This document shows, piece by piece, positions 8,525-18,291 of a stretch of DNA of 64,000 bases. The first letter of the stretch is position 1, and every line of letters starts with the position of its first letter. The position numbers and the translations under genes are program-made. The notes below the pieces were generated by a model. That model was not told where the DNA came from, did not search any database, and saw only the letters and a list, made by a program, of their open reading frames with translations. Source of the DNA: Streptomycetaceae bacterium (GTDB lineage: Bacteria > Actinomycetota > Actinomycetes > Nanopelagicales > Nanopelagicaceae); NCBI GenBank assembly GCA_027490815.1, contig JAIXXJ010000019.1, positions 62,001 to 126,000 on the forward strand. Reading direction: 5' to 3'.

Positions 8525-10702
8525 GTGGCAAATTTAGAGAACAAGGTCTCATCGGTTATCGGAGACCGGACAGCGAAAGTTCTAGAGACCACTTTTGGTG
8601 TGAAAAACATCGGCGATCTGATGCGTCACTACCCACGCAGGTACATGGTTCGCGGGGAGCTTTCTGACATTTCCGCCCTTCGAGAAGGTGATGAGACAAC
8701 GATCCTTGCGCAGATTTACTCGGCAACAAATAGACCTATGCGAGGACGAAAAGGAAGCATGCTAGAAGTTGTGGTCACAGATGGCACGGACAAACTTTCG
8801 CTAACCTTCTTTAATCAAGCGTGGCGGGAGAAAGATCTCAAAGTTGGAAGGCAAGGTTTATTTGCAGGCAAGATCGGAGTTTTTAATAATAAGAAACAGT
8901 TAACACATCCAGATTATGAACTGATCCCTGATGGCTCTGATGTGGATACAGCTGTTGAAGGTTTTGCCGGAAAGTATTTACCTGTATATCCAGCCTCGTC
9001 AAAACTACCATCGTGGAAAATCTCTCAGTGCGTTGAACTTGCGATTGGTTCACTAGAAGAAGTTGCAGATTTTCTCCCTGAAAAGATTAGAGAAAAACAT
9101 AGGTACCCGACTTTGCATCAAGCTCTAGTTCAGTTACATCAACCAGCAGATCTTGAGCACGCCGACTTAGCTCGTGAGCGATTAACTTTTGATGAGGCCT
9201 TTCTTCTTCAATCTTTATTAGTTTTACGACGTAATGAACTAAAGAAATTGAATTCAACTGCCATAAAGAAAGTAAGCGGCGGGTTACTAGATTCATTTGA
9301 TAAGGCACTTCCATTTGAGCTGACAGCTGGTCAATTGGAGGTGAGTAAAGAAATTGAATCAGATCTCGCACAATCTCATCCGATGCATCGCCTACTACAA
9401 GGTGAAGTCGGGTCAGGAAAAACTATCGTTGCTTTAAGGGCGATGCTGTCAGTCGTAGATAGTGGGGGACAGGCAGCACTACTTGCACCCACTGAAGTTC
9501 TAGCGGGTCAACATCTTCGAACAATTACAAAACTATTGGGAGAGTTAGCACAGGGTGGGATGTTGGGTGGGGATGAAAATGCGACACGAGTAGTTCTCTT
9601 AACCGGTTCTCAAAGCGCACTTGCTCGTAAAGAATCACTTGCAATGGCAGCAGACGGTACGGCCGGAATTGTGATTGGAACTCACGCACTACTTGGCGAG
9701 AAAGTTGCCTTTAAGAATCTTGGATTAATTGTTGTTGACGAACAGCATCGCTTTGGTGTTGAACAACGCGATGCACTCAAAGAGAAAGCGATACTTCCTC
9801 CACATTTATTGGTGATGACCGCAACTCCGATTCCTCGCACAGTAGCTATGACTGTTTTTGGTGATTTAGATGTTTCAACACTTCGCGAGCTACCACTAGG
9901 GCGCCAACCGATAACCTCCCATGTTGTTCCTGTAAAAGAAAAACCACATTACTTAGAGCGGACTTGGGAGCGAATTAGGGAAGAAATCGCACAGGGACAT
10001 CAGGCCTATATCGTGGCTCCCAGAATATCTGCCAATGAAGAAGCCAATGCAGATGCTGATTTAGATTTCTTATTTGGCGAAGAGACAGATGAAATCTCTG
10101 CAGTTGAGGAACTAGCACCGGCCCTTGCGCAAGGAGCATTAAAGGGATTGAAAATTGCAGTTCTGCACGGTCGCTTATCAACCGACGAAAAAGAAAAAAC
10201 TATGCAGGCCTTCACAAATGGTGAGATCGATGTTTTGGTTTCAACTACTGTCATCGAAGTAGGCGTTGATGTGCCAAATGCAACGATCATGGTAATCATG
10301 GATGCTGATCGCTTTGGCGTATCCCAGCTGCACCAACTTCGAGGACGTGTAGGCCGTGGCACTTCTCCTGGCCTTTGTTTACTAGTCACAGCAAGCCTCG
10401 ATGAATCTCCAGCACGGGAGCGTCTGGATGCAGTTGCAAAAACGCTGGATGGTTTTGAGCTTTCACGAATCGACCTTGAGCAAAGACGTGAAGGTGATGT
10501 CTTAGGCGTATCTCAGTCTGGTACGAGATCGCATCTGCGATTGCTTAGGGTTCTTCGAGATGAGGCACTGATTGAACAGGCCAGGCAAGATGCAAACGAT
10601 TTGATTTCCCTGGAAAATGATCTAAAAAACTATCCTGCTCTCAAGTTAGAGTTGGCAAAGTTGCAACAGGATCAAGCCGTAGATTATTTAGACAAGGGGT
10701 GA
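8525..10702 (+). CDS. recG: ATP-dependent DNA helicase RecG
   Basis: 725 residues from GTG 8525. Order: OB-type wedge domain (to ~residue 250), helicase lobe 1 with Walker A GEVGSGKT and DEQH box, ATPIPRTVAMT, then lobe 2 with STTVIEVGVDVPNAT and QLRGRVGRG. RecG remodels stalled forks. I chose GTG 8525 because AAAGGGGAG stands eight bases before it and the protein then begins as the family does; the ORF-track GTG at 8468 adds 19 unconserved residues. Other actinobacteria usually have a DAK-phosphatase-like gene between rpmB and recG; none is here. Confidence 0.95.
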   Translation: MANLENKVSSVIGDRTAKVLETTFGVKNIGDLMRHYPRRYMVRGELSDISALREGDETTILAQIYSATNRPMRGRKGSMLEVVVTDGTDKLSLTFFNQAWREKDLKVGRQGLFAGKIGVFNNKKQLTHPDYELIPDGSDVDTAVEGFAGKYLPVYPASSKLPSWKISQCVELAIGSLEEVADFLPEKIREKHRYPTLHQALVQLHQPADLEHADLARERLTFDEAFLLQSLLVLRRNELKKLNSTAIKKVSGGLLDSFDKALPFELTAGQLEVSKEIESDLAQSHPMHRLLQGEVGSGKTIVALRAMLSVVDSGGQAALLAPTEVLAGQHLRTITKLLGELAQGGMLGGDENATRVVLLTGSQSALARKESLAMAADGTAGIVIGTHALLGEKVAFKNLGLIVVDEQHRFGVEQRDALKEKAILPPHLLVMTATPIPRTVAMTVFGDLDVSTLRELPLGRQPITSHVVPVKEKPHYLERTWERIREEIAQGHQAYIVAPRISANEEANADADLDFLFGEETDEISAVEELAPALAQGALKGLKIAVLHGRLSTDEKEKTMQAFTNGEIDVLVSTTVIEVGVDVPNATIMVIMDADRFGVSQLHQLRGRVGRGTSPGLCLLVTASLDESPARERLDAVAKTLDGFELSRIDLEQRREGDVLGVSQSGTRSHLRLLRVLRDEALIEQARQDANDLISLENDLKNYPALKLELAKLQQDQAVDYLDKG

Positions 10703-10707
10703 TGTAG

Positions 10708-11277
10708 TTGCGAATAATTGCTGGAGTAGCAAAAGGTAGAAACTTAGGAACAGTGGCACAAGCTACAAGACCTACATCAGATCGTGCCCGCGAAGGTCTT
10801 TTTTCATCACTGTCTTCTGAGTTTGGAACATTTGAGGGATTGAGGGTTCTAGATTTGTTTGCTGGGTCAGGGGCTATTGGCCTGGAGTCACTTTCTCGAG
10901 GTGCCACACTTGTTCATGTTGTCGAAAAAGATGAGCAAGCAGTTAAGACCATCGAAGCAAATTACGAGTTAGTGAAAAAATCTAATCCTGCGGGCAAACT
11001 GCAAATATTTGGTATGAGTGTTGAACGTTTTCTCAATGATCAACCAAGAGAGAAATATCATCTTGTTTATATTGATCCTCCCTATGATTTTTCTAATCAA
11101 GGTGTAGAAGATATTTTGAGTAAATTACATGATGATAATTTTTTAAGCAGTGACGCATTTATTGCAGTTGAGCGCAATACAAGGTCGGATCAATTTATTT
11201 GGCCCGATGCCTTCATTCCAGCACGTGAGCGAAATTATGGTCAGGCCAGCATCTATTACGGCAATTTTCAGCCTTAA
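10708..11277 (+). CDS. rsmD: 16S rRNA (guanine(966)-N2)-methyltransferase
   Basis: 189 residues. SAM-binding motif DLFAGSGAIGLESLSRGA and the catalytic motif DPPY (YIDPPYDF) identify the RsmD family, which methylates G966 of 16S rRNA in the small subunit. TTG start at 10708 with GGGGTGA upstream, only five bases after the recG stop, so the two are cotranscribed. Confidence 0.93.
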   Translation: MRIIAGVAKGRNLGTVAQATRPTSDRAREGLFSSLSSEFGTFEGLRVLDLFAGSGAIGLESLSRGATLVHVVEKDEQAVKTIEANYELVKKSNPAGKLQIFGMSVERFLNDQPREKYHLVYIDPPYDFSNQGVEDILSKLHDDNFLSSDAFIAVERNTRSDQFIWPDAFIPARERNYGQASIYYGNFQP

Positions 11278-11303
11278 GAATGGATTACTCGCCCTTCTAT
11301 TGC

Positions 11304-11309
11304 TAGCGT
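11304..11309 (+). promoter_or_regulatory. -10 element of coaD (leaderless)
   Basis: TAGCGT seven bases before ATG 11317; no ribosome-binding site. Confidence 0.5.
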
Positions 11310-11316
11310 TTGGGCT

Positions 11317-11796
11317 ATGAAGCGCGCGGTCTGTCCTGGGTCCTTTGATCCAATCACTTATGGACATTTGGATATCATCGAACGTGCCGCACAGCAGTTT
11401 GATCATGTAGTCGTTGCAGTGCTTGAAAACCGCACTAAAGCATCTCTATTCACCGTAAAAGAACGAATAGAAATGATCACAGAAGTGACGAGTAAATTTC
11501 CCAATGTTTCAGTGGATTCTTGGAGCGGCTTGTTAGTTGATTATTGCAAGAGCAATTCAATTCAAGCAATTGTAAAGGGCTTGCGCGCTGTGACAGATTT
11601 TGATTACGAACTGCAAATGGCGCAAGTTAATTTACAGGGATCAGGTGTTGAAACAATGTTTATGGCTACATCTCCTTCTCACTCATTTTTGTCATCATCT
11701 TTGGTCAAAGAACTTGCGCACTATTCGGGTGATGTCTCATCAATGGTGCCACCGTCAATCAATGAAGCCTTAAAGCTTCGAATAGCAGGGGAGTAG
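11317..11796 (+). CDS. coaD: Phosphopantetheine adenylyltransferase
   Basis: 159 residues, family length. Nucleotidyltransferase motif PGSFDPITYGH at the N terminus and a C-terminal SxSSSLVKELA block (FLSSSLVKEL). It transfers AMP to 4'-phosphopantetheine in coenzyme A synthesis. Followed after three bases by the SepIVA-like gene, a pairing seen in related genomes. Confidence 0.97.
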   Translation: MKRAVCPGSFDPITYGHLDIIERAAQQFDHVVVAVLENRTKASLFTVKERIEMITEVTSKFPNVSVDSWSGLLVDYCKSNSIQAIVKGLRAVTDFDYELQMAQVNLQGSGVETMFMATSPSHSFLSSSLVKELAHYSGDVSSMVPPSINEALKLRIAGE

Positions 11797-11799
11797 ATT

Positions 11800-12282
11800 A
11801 TGGAATCGATTGAGAAATTAACGTCTGCAATCACAATGATAGAAGAGGCACGAGGCGTGCCTTTGTCTGCTAGTTGTGTTGTTCATCGCGCCGAGATACT
11901 TTCAATTTTAGATTCTGCCCGTGATGGACTTCCTTCAGATTTTGCCTCCGCGCATTCAATCATTCAAACCAGAGAAGCAATCATTGAGGAAGCACGCCTA
12001 AGTGCTGAACAGATGATTGCAATAGCTCGAGAAGAAGTTTCTCAAATGGTTGAAAAGACTTCTGTTGTTCAAATCGCTCGTGATGAAGCGAAAGCAATTG
12101 TGCAAGAAGCTCGGGAGAAAGCTGATATTGAAAAACAAGAAATCGAAGAGTACATAGATGGTCGACTAGCAACTCTTGAAGTTATCTTGAACAAAACCTT
12201 GGATGCGATTAGTCGTGGACGAGACCGCCTTGCCGGTGCAAATGATAAAGATATTTTGTCGCAACTAGCCGAAAAGGATTAG
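11800..12282 (+). CDS. DivIVA-like coiled-coil protein (SepIVA-like)
   Basis: 160 residues, almost all predicted helix. The segment from ~50 to 125 (TREAIIEEARLSAEQMIAI, AREKADIEKQEIEEYIDGRL) has heptad-like repeats with many Ala/Glu/Arg, as in DivIVA and SepIVA. Position before the DUF177 gene matches mycobacterial Rv2927c (SepIVA), a septation factor. It is shorter than SepIVA, and no clear membrane-binding N-terminal motif is seen, so assignment rests on position and coiled-coil character. Good ribosome site GGGGAG seven bases upstream. Confidence 0.7.
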   Translation: MESIEKLTSAITMIEEARGVPLSASCVVHRAEILSILDSARDGLPSDFASAHSIIQTREAIIEEARLSAEQMIAIAREEVSQMVEKTSVVQIARDEAKAIVQEAREKADIEKQEIEEYIDGRLATLEVILNKTLDAISRGRDRLAGANDKDILSQLAEKD

Positions 12283-12309
12283 TTGGCCTAGCCACAGATA
12301 TTTGATCTC

Positions 12310-12894
12310 ATGAACGCTTCTCATAAATCTTTCCAGCTAAACACGTTTGAACTTCCAAGGCGTGCAGGGGAGATGAAGGAATATTCCCTGGATATTCAAG
12401 TGAGTGAAAACTTTGGCATTAACCTTATTTCTGTGCCGGCGGGTGAAACCATTGAAGTAGATGCTCGCTTAGAGTCAGTTACAGAGGGCATTCTTTTAAG
12501 TGCCGATGTTTACGCAGTTGCAAAGGGTGAGTGCATTCGTTGCCTAGATCCTGTTGAGATTGTGATTGAACGAAAAATACAGGAGTTGTATAACTACGAA
12601 CCAACAAATGAACGTGGAAAAAAGAAGAAAAACGAACCTGATATTGATGATTTGGATATTGAAGATGAATTAATGATGCAGGGTCAGATTATGGATTTGG
12701 AAACACCAATACGTGATGCTGTTGTTCTCTCACTTCCGATCAATCCACTTTGCAATCAAGATTGCTTAGGCCTGTGCCCTGAATGCGGGGAAAAATGGGC
12801 GGGACTTGCGCAAGATCATGCTCACGAAACCATAGACGCCCGCTGGGCAGGCTTAAAGGGATTGGGTTCTGAAGACCCCGATTTCAAGATTTAG
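12310..12894 (+). CDS. DUF177 (YceD) family protein
   Basis: 194 residues. DUF177 proteins sit upstream of rpmF in many bacteria; here rpmF follows after ~110 bases. Four-cysteine C-terminal block (CNQDCLGLCPECG) and an earlier CIRC pair suggest a metal site. A charged KKKNEPDIDDLDIEDE linker lies mid-protein. The family is tied to 23S rRNA and L32 accumulation in other organisms; exact role here is not shown. Confidence 0.88.
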   Translation: MNASHKSFQLNTFELPRRAGEMKEYSLDIQVSENFGINLISVPAGETIEVDARLESVTEGILLSADVYAVAKGECIRCLDPVEIVIERKIQELYNYEPTNERGKKKKNEPDIDDLDIEDELMMQGQIMDLETPIRDAVVLSLPINPLCNQDCLGLCPECGEKWAGLAQDHAHETIDARWAGLKGLGSEDPDFKI

Positions 12895-13003
12895 TGGTTT
12901 TAAGGGATACTTACGCTCTTGGGTAAGCACGGCAATTAGCCGGGAAAGCCTAGATTTTAAAGATCTCGAATGCTCGAGGAAACTGAAGGAAGAGGTTAGA
13001 AAA

Positions 13004-13177
13004 GTGCCAGTACCAAAGCGAAAAATGTCGCGTTCAAAGACGCGCTCTCGTCGTAGTCAGTGGAAAACAACTGCAGCTGCACTTGCTACATGTGGTCAAT
13101 GCCAGCAACCAAAACTTCAGCACACTGCTTGTCCAACATGCGGTACTTATAACCGTCGTCAGGTATTAGAGGTCTGA
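13004..13177 (+). CDS. rpmF: 50S ribosomal protein L32
   Basis: 57 residues, too short for the ORF track. GTG start (PVPKRKMSRSKTRSRRSQW) with AGAGG upstream. The C-terminal CGQC and CPTC pairs form the zinc-binding (C+) version of L32, like L28 in this window. It lies between DUF177 and rnc, the standard order in actinobacteria. Confidence 0.95.
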   Translation: MPVPKRKMSRSKTRSRRSQWKTTAAALATCGQCQQPKLQHTACPTCGTYNRRQVLEV

Positions 13178-13178
13178 T

Positions 13179-13865
13179 CTGAGTTCTTCGCTCACTGAGC
13201 AGCTGGGAGTAGTTCTCGATCCAGCTCTGCTTGAATTGGCCTTTACCCATCGATCATTTGCATACGAATCGGGAAGTAAAGAAACTAATGAGCGCCTCGA
13301 ATTTCTCGGGGATTCAGTCTTAGGTTTAATTGTTACCGAAGCACTTTATAAACGTTATCCAGATTTTGATGAAAGCCGACTTTCACCACTTCGCTCCGGC
13401 GTTGTAAATATGCGTGCCCTTGCCGATATTGCGCGAGGATTACAACTAGGTCAGTACATACGACTTGGTAAAGGTGAAGAGGTTACCGGTGGTCGAGATA
13501 AACACTCCCTATTAGCAGATGCGCTGGAAGCTTTAATAGGTGCAATTTATTTACAGTTTGGCTTTTCAAAATGCTCTGAAATTGTAGAAAAATTAATTAC
13601 TCCAACCATGGATTCCGCTGTAGCACGCGGAGCCGGTCTTGATGGAAAAACCGCATTGCAAGAGTTGGCTGCTGCGCTTGGAAAAGGTGCACCAGAATAT
13701 GTAGTCTCCGAAGAGGGACCAGATCACGATAAAAACTTCACTGCAGTAGCGATGCTTGCTGGGCAAACCCTCAGTCAAGGCAGCGGCAAGAGTAAGCGCG
13801 AGGCTGAACAAGTGGCCGCGCGCGTTGCTTACGAAGCTTTAAAAACTGCCTTTCCACAGCCTTAA
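13179..13865 (+). CDS. rnc: Ribonuclease III
   Basis: 228 residues if started at CTG 13179. RNase III signature ERLEFLGDSVLGLIV (catalytic Glu/Asp), then a C-terminal dsRNA-binding domain (TALQELAAALGKG ... SKREAEQVAARVAYEAL). The ORF track starts at TTG 13236, which cuts off the first helix (EQLGVVLDPALLELAFTHRS). Upstream in frame there is no ATG, GTG or TTG before the TAG at 13166-13168, but CTG 13179 has GAGG six bases before it, so a CTG start is likely. It processes rRNA and other double-stranded RNA. The mutM gene usual between rnc and smc is absent. Confidence 0.93.
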   Translation: MSSSLTEQLGVVLDPALLELAFTHRSFAYESGSKETNERLEFLGDSVLGLIVTEALYKRYPDFDESRLSPLRSGVVNMRALADIARGLQLGQYIRLGKGEEVTGGRDKHSLLADALEALIGAIYLQFGFSKCSEIVEKLITPTMDSAVARGAGLDGKTALQELAAALGKGAPEYVVSEEGPDHDKNFTAVAMLAGQTLSQGSGKSKREAEQVAARVAYEALKTAFPQP

Positions 13866-13893
13866 ATCTGCGAAAATCCTGCGCTTGAAGCGA

Positions 13894-13899
13894 TAGGTT
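13894..13899 (+). promoter_or_regulatory. -10 element of smc (leaderless)
   Basis: TAGGTT six bases before GTG 13906; no Shine-Dalgarno. Confidence 0.5.
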
Positions 13900-13905
13900 T
13901 GCCGC

Positions 13906-16900
13906 GTGTATTTGAAAAGTATGACGCTAAAGGGCTTTAAGTCCTTTGCATCAGCGACCACTCTTCGACTCGAACCTGGAATCACTTGTGTTGTCGGTCC
14001 AAATGGTTCTGGAAAATCTAACGTTGTAGATGCTCTTACCTGGGTCATGGGAGAGCAGGGTGCCAAATCTCTTCGCGGTGCCAAAATGGAAGATGTCATA
14101 TTTGCAGGTACAAGTGGCCGTGCACCTCTTGGCCGCGCCGAAGTTTCACTAACGATCGACAATACAGATGGCGCTCTACCGATTGAGTATGCAGAGGTCA
14201 CAATCTCCAGAATTTTGTTTCGAAACGGGCAAAGTGAGTATCAGATCAATGGTGAAGCATCTCGTTTACTAGATATCCAAGAACTGCTGAGCGATTCTGG
14301 AATTGGTCGCGAAATGCACGTCATCGTTGGCCAGGGGCAATTAGATGCAATATTGATGGCCACGCCGGAGGAGCGGCGAGGATTTATTGAAGAAGCTGCT
14401 GGTGTTCTCAAGCATAGAAAGCGCAAAGAGAAAGCTCTTCGCAAACTTGACTCAATGCAGGCAAACCTGGCTCGTGTTCAAGATTTAACTGTGGAACTTC
14501 GCAGGCAGCTGCGACCACTTGGAAAACAAGCAGAGGTTGCCAAAAAAGCAGCAACAATTCAAGCAGATCTGCGCGATGCAAAGCTGCGTCTGTTTGCCGA
14601 TGACTATATTTCTATGTCAAAGACTTTGGAACTTGAAGTTGCCGATGAAAGTGCATTGCGCGAACAGCGAGCAGTTGTTGAACAAGAGCTTGAAACAATT
14701 CGTCGACGAGAAGAGGTATTGGATTCACAGGCTGCTATCGAAGGTCCACAATTAGTCGCGGCTCAAGAACTTTTTTACAACTTAAATTCACTGCGTGAAA
14801 AATTTCGTGGAACACAAAGTCTGGCTCAAGAGAGATCTCGTTTTCTAAACGAAGGGGCCGAAGAAGCACGTACTTCTGGTCGCGATCCCCAGACATTAGA
14901 CCTTGAGGCACAAGCACTCCGGGAAGAAGAGCGCGAACTGCGTGCCAATGCTGAGGTGGCAAAAACTGCCCTTGCTCATGCAACCCAAGCATTAGTTTCA
15001 GCTGAAGCGCTTTTGAAAAGTGATGAGGACACAATTGCAGCGGCAATGCGTGCAATTGCAGATGCTCGCGAAGGAACTGCTCGCCAAGAAGGACACATCA
15101 AATCTTTAAATGCCCGTTTAGAAGCAATTGCCGAAGAGATCGCTCGTTTAACAAAGTCTCGAAATGAAGCACAGGCCCGAGTTGATCAAGCACAACGTGA
15201 ATATTCGACGTATGAACTTGAGATTGCCAGTGCAGACTCGGGTGAATTAGGTCTTGATTCACTTTTTGAAAGCGCGAAGTCGTCTCTTGAATCATCCAAA
15301 TCAAAACTGTCGCAGCTTTTAGAAGCAGAGCGAGTAGCAGATCGTGAACGAAATGCTATTGAATCCAAACTTGAAGCGATTAAATTAACTTCAGAAAACC
15401 GAGATGGTGCTTCAGCGCTATTGCGTGATTCCCGCGGTGTTTCAATCATGGGTAGTGTGGCTGGATTAATTGAAATTGATCGAGGTTGGGAGGCAGCCGC
15501 TGCAGCTGCCCTTGGTAACTTTGCAGATGCAGTCGTCGTAAAGGATCTCTCCTCGGCAGTAACTGCACTAACAACACTTCGTCGTGAAAACCTTGGACAG
15601 GCTGACGTATTGGTCTATGAACCAGGTTCTGGCAATAGGAGTTCGATTCCTTCAGGATTAAATTCGCTATCTAGTTACGTTCGCTCGAATTCAATTGGCG
15701 ACCTGCTTTCAACGTTACTGTCTGGAATAGTTGTAGCAGAGGATGCAAACGCGGCAGAGGCGATTCTTCGTAACCATAGTGATGTAATTGTCGTTACTCG
15801 TGATGGCGACGTCATTTCCAAGGGCCGTGCTACTGGTGGCTCTAAATCATCATCATCACTGATCGAAATTAAGGCTTTGATTGCAAGTTTAGAATCCAAG
15901 TTACAAGAGATTATTCATGACAGTGATCGCTTAAAGTTTGAGATTGCATCTGCCAATACAGAAGTAACTTCAAGACAAAACGATTTTGATTCTGCAGTTT
16001 CAAAACTCAATGAATCTGATGCTCGAATCGCAGCATTAACTGAGCAGCTGGCCGTTTCTGGGCAAAACATGAAATCTTCAATGGCAGAAGTTGAGAGATT
16101 AGATGTTTCGATTAATGAAGCAAATGCAACTAAATCACGTGATGAGGGTGAAATTCTCATTGCCCAAAATCAATTACAACAGCGAGGTGATGTGGCAGAG
16201 CCTGATCATTCGCGCACAGAACTTCTACGAAGCCAAGTATCAACTGCGAGAACAACTGAAGTTGAGGCCCGCCTTGCTGTTAGAACCATAGAAGAAAGAG
16301 TTGATTCGGTTGCAGCACGTGCCCTTGGTTTAGAAAAATCTGCCCAAGCCGAGCGTGATGCATCAGAGCGTGCTGTACTTCGCCGCAGTACCCGCGCACG
16401 AGCAGCTGTGATTTCTCAAGCAGTTGCAGAGGCTGCATATGAAGTACTCATTCACCTAGAACGTTCTATTTCAAAAGCTGCGATCGAGCGCTCTCGCTTG
16501 GAAGAGTCACGCGCAAATCGCGAAGGTGAAACATTGACGGTTCGCTCTCGTGGTCGTGAGTTAACAATTCAACTTGAATCACTTACTTCTAGTGTCCACA
16601 AAGATGAGATAGCCCGCGCAGAGCAGCGCTTACGTATTGAAACCCTGGAGAGTAAAACTCTTGAAGAGTTCGGTGTGGATGCTCAAACACTCATTAGTGA
16701 ATATGGACCAGACAAAGATGTTCCAACTTTCCATGAGACCGATGAGGGCGAGATTATCTCTACTGAGATGATTCCATATCGCCGTGATCAGCAACAAAAA
16801 CGCTTGGCATCGGCGGAAAGATCATTGAATTTGCTCGGAAAGATCAATCCGCTTGCACTTGAGGAATACACATCACTGGAAGAGCGGCTAAAGTTTTTAG

Positions 16901-17442
16901 CAGAGCAGCTAGAGGATTTAAAGAATACAAAGAAGGATCTCTTGGACATCGTCAAAGAAGTCGATGATCGTGTGCAATCAATCTTTATGGAGGCTTATTT
17001 AGAGACTGCTAAACACTTCGAAGAGATTTTCGCCCGACTATTTCCTGGTGGAGATGGTCGCCTGATTTTGACCGATCCAGATAATCCACTCACAAGTGGT
17101 GTTGATGTTGAGGCTCGTCCACCTGGAACACGAGTAAAACGACTCTCGCTTTTATCTGGTGGACAAAAATCCTTAACCGCTGTTGCAATGCTTGTGGCAA
17201 TCTTTAAAGCTCGTCCTAGCCCCTTCTATGTATTAGATGAGGTTGAAGCCGCCCTCGATGATGTCAACCTAGGTAGGTTATTGGGAGTTCTAGAAGAGTT
17301 ACGTGAAAGCTCTCAGTTGATAATCATTACTCACCAAAAACGAACTATGGAAATTGCCGATGCCTTGTATGGCGTGACAATGCGTGGAGATGGTGTGACA
17401 GAGGTAATTTCTCAGCGCCTTCGCGAATCCGACGCAAGTTAA
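13906..17442 (+). CDS. smc: Chromosome partition protein SMC
   Basis: 1178 residues, full length. N-terminal head with Walker A VGPNGSGKSNVVDAL; long coiled coil (~170-500); hinge around 510-650 (GSVAGLIEIDRGWEAAAAAALG); second coiled coil; C-terminal head with signature LSLLSGGQKSLTAVA and Walker B YVLDEVEAALDD. It organises and segregates the chromosome with ScpA and ScpB, which are not in this window. GTG start with a -10 element six bases upstream. ftsY follows after 12 bases, as in mycobacteria. Confidence 0.97.
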   Translation: MYLKSMTLKGFKSFASATTLRLEPGITCVVGPNGSGKSNVVDALTWVMGEQGAKSLRGAKMEDVIFAGTSGRAPLGRAEVSLTIDNTDGALPIEYAEVTISRILFRNGQSEYQINGEASRLLDIQELLSDSGIGREMHVIVGQGQLDAILMATPEERRGFIEEAAGVLKHRKRKEKALRKLDSMQANLARVQDLTVELRRQLRPLGKQAEVAKKAATIQADLRDAKLRLFADDYISMSKTLELEVADESALREQRAVVEQELETIRRREEVLDSQAAIEGPQLVAAQELFYNLNSLREKFRGTQSLAQERSRFLNEGAEEARTSGRDPQTLDLEAQALREEERELRANAEVAKTALAHATQALVSAEALLKSDEDTIAAAMRAIADAREGTARQEGHIKSLNARLEAIAEEIARLTKSRNEAQARVDQAQREYSTYELEIASADSGELGLDSLFESAKSSLESSKSKLSQLLEAERVADRERNAIESKLEAIKLTSENRDGASALLRDSRGVSIMGSVAGLIEIDRGWEAAAAAALGNFADAVVVKDLSSAVTALTTLRRENLGQADVLVYEPGSGNRSSIPSGLNSLSSYVRSNSIGDLLSTLLSGIVVAEDANAAEAILRNHSDVIVVTRDGDVISKGRATGGSKSSSSLIEIKALIASLESKLQEIIHDSDRLKFEIASANTEVTSRQNDFDSAVSKLNESDARIAALTEQLAVSGQNMKSSMAEVERLDVSINEANATKSRDEGEILIAQNQLQQRGDVAEPDHSRTELLRSQVSTARTTEVEARLAVRTIEERVDSVAARALGLEKSAQAERDASERAVLRRSTRARAAVISQAVAEAAYEVLIHLERSISKAAIERSRLEESRANREGETLTVRSRGRELTIQLESLTSSVHKDEIARAEQRLRIETLESKTLEEFGVDAQTLISEYGPDKDVPTFHETDEGEIISTEMIPYRRDQQQKRLASAERSLNLLGKINPLALEEYTSLEERLKFLAEQLEDLKNTKKDLLDIVKEVDDRVQSIFMEAYLETAKHFEEIFARLFPGGDGRLILTDPDNPLTSGVDVEARPPGTRVKRLSLLSGGQKSLTAVAMLVAIFKARPSPFYVLDEVEAALDDVNLGRLLGVLEELRESSQLIIITHQKRTMEIADALYGVTMRGDGVTEVISQRLRESDAS

Positions 17443-17454
17443 GTTTTTTTCCAG

Positions 17455-18291
17455 ATGGCGATTTTTACTAAGTTAATCAACAGAATCAAAGGTGGCACAG
17501 ATACAGCCTCCTCTGACTGGACTGAATTAGAGGCAGAACTTCTCCAGGCAGATCTAGGCCCAGCGCTAGCAGCTGAATGCATTGAACAGGCAAAAAAGTT
17601 AAAGGGTGCGACACCTGAAGAGTCTTTACGTCAGTTTCTTTCCAGCAAACTATCGAGTAAGTCCCATGCAATGAGTTTGTCTGGTTCTACGTCCACAATA
17701 TTAGTTGTTGGTGTCAATGGAACAGGTAAAACAACTTCAGTTGCAAAACTTGCAAGATTTTATAAATCTTCCGGCAAAAGCGTCCTTATGGCCGCCGGCG
17801 ACACATTTAGAGCAGCAGCTGTTGATCAGTTGAAAACGTGGGGAGAGCGAATTGATGTTCCAGTTATTTCCGGGCAAGAAAACGGCGACCCAGCATCTGT
17901 CGCTTTTGATGCAGCAAAAAATGCACAGGCAAATAATGTGGAGATTTTGATTATTGATACTGCTGGACGCTTACACAATAAGAGTGATCTAATGTCAGAG
18001 CTAACGAAGGTCAAACGAGTCGTCGAAAAGACTTCGCCCATCAATGAAGTTCTACTTGTCATCGATGCGACAACTGGTCAAAATGGTTTAGTACAGGCCA
18101 AAATTTTCTCATCTAGCGTTGATGTCACCGGAGTCATCCTTACGAAAATGGATGGAACCGCCAAGGGTGGTGTGGCCCTTGCGATAGAGGCTGAGTTAGG
18201 TATTCCTATCAAGTGGGTTGGAACGGGAGAGTCAGAGAGTGATTTCTCCCCTTTTGATCCGGGTAGTTATCTCAAATCCCTTCTTGCGTAA
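17455..18291 (+). CDS. ftsY: Signal recognition particle receptor FtsY
   Basis: 278 residues: short N domain and GTPase G domain with G1 GVNGTGKTTSVAKLA, RAAAVDQLKTW, G3 DTAGRLHNK, G4 TKMDGTAKGG. The acidic membrane-targeting A domain of E. coli is missing, so this is the compact NG-only form typical of several actinobacteria. It docks SRP-ribosome complexes at the membrane; its partner Ffh is encoded 2 kb downstream. Its stop codon overlaps the first GlnR-like half-site upstream of amtB. Confidence 0.95.
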   Translation: MAIFTKLINRIKGGTDTASSDWTELEAELLQADLGPALAAECIEQAKKLKGATPEESLRQFLSSKLSSKSHAMSLSGSTSTILVVGVNGTGKTTSVAKLARFYKSSGKSVLMAAGDTFRAAAVDQLKTWGERIDVPVISGQENGDPASVAFDAAKNAQANNVEILIIDTAGRLHNKSDLMSELTKVKRVVEKTSPINEVLLVIDATTGQNGLVQAKIFSSSVDVTGVILTKMDGTAKGGVALAIEAELGIPIKWVGTGESESDFSPFDPGSYLKSLLA

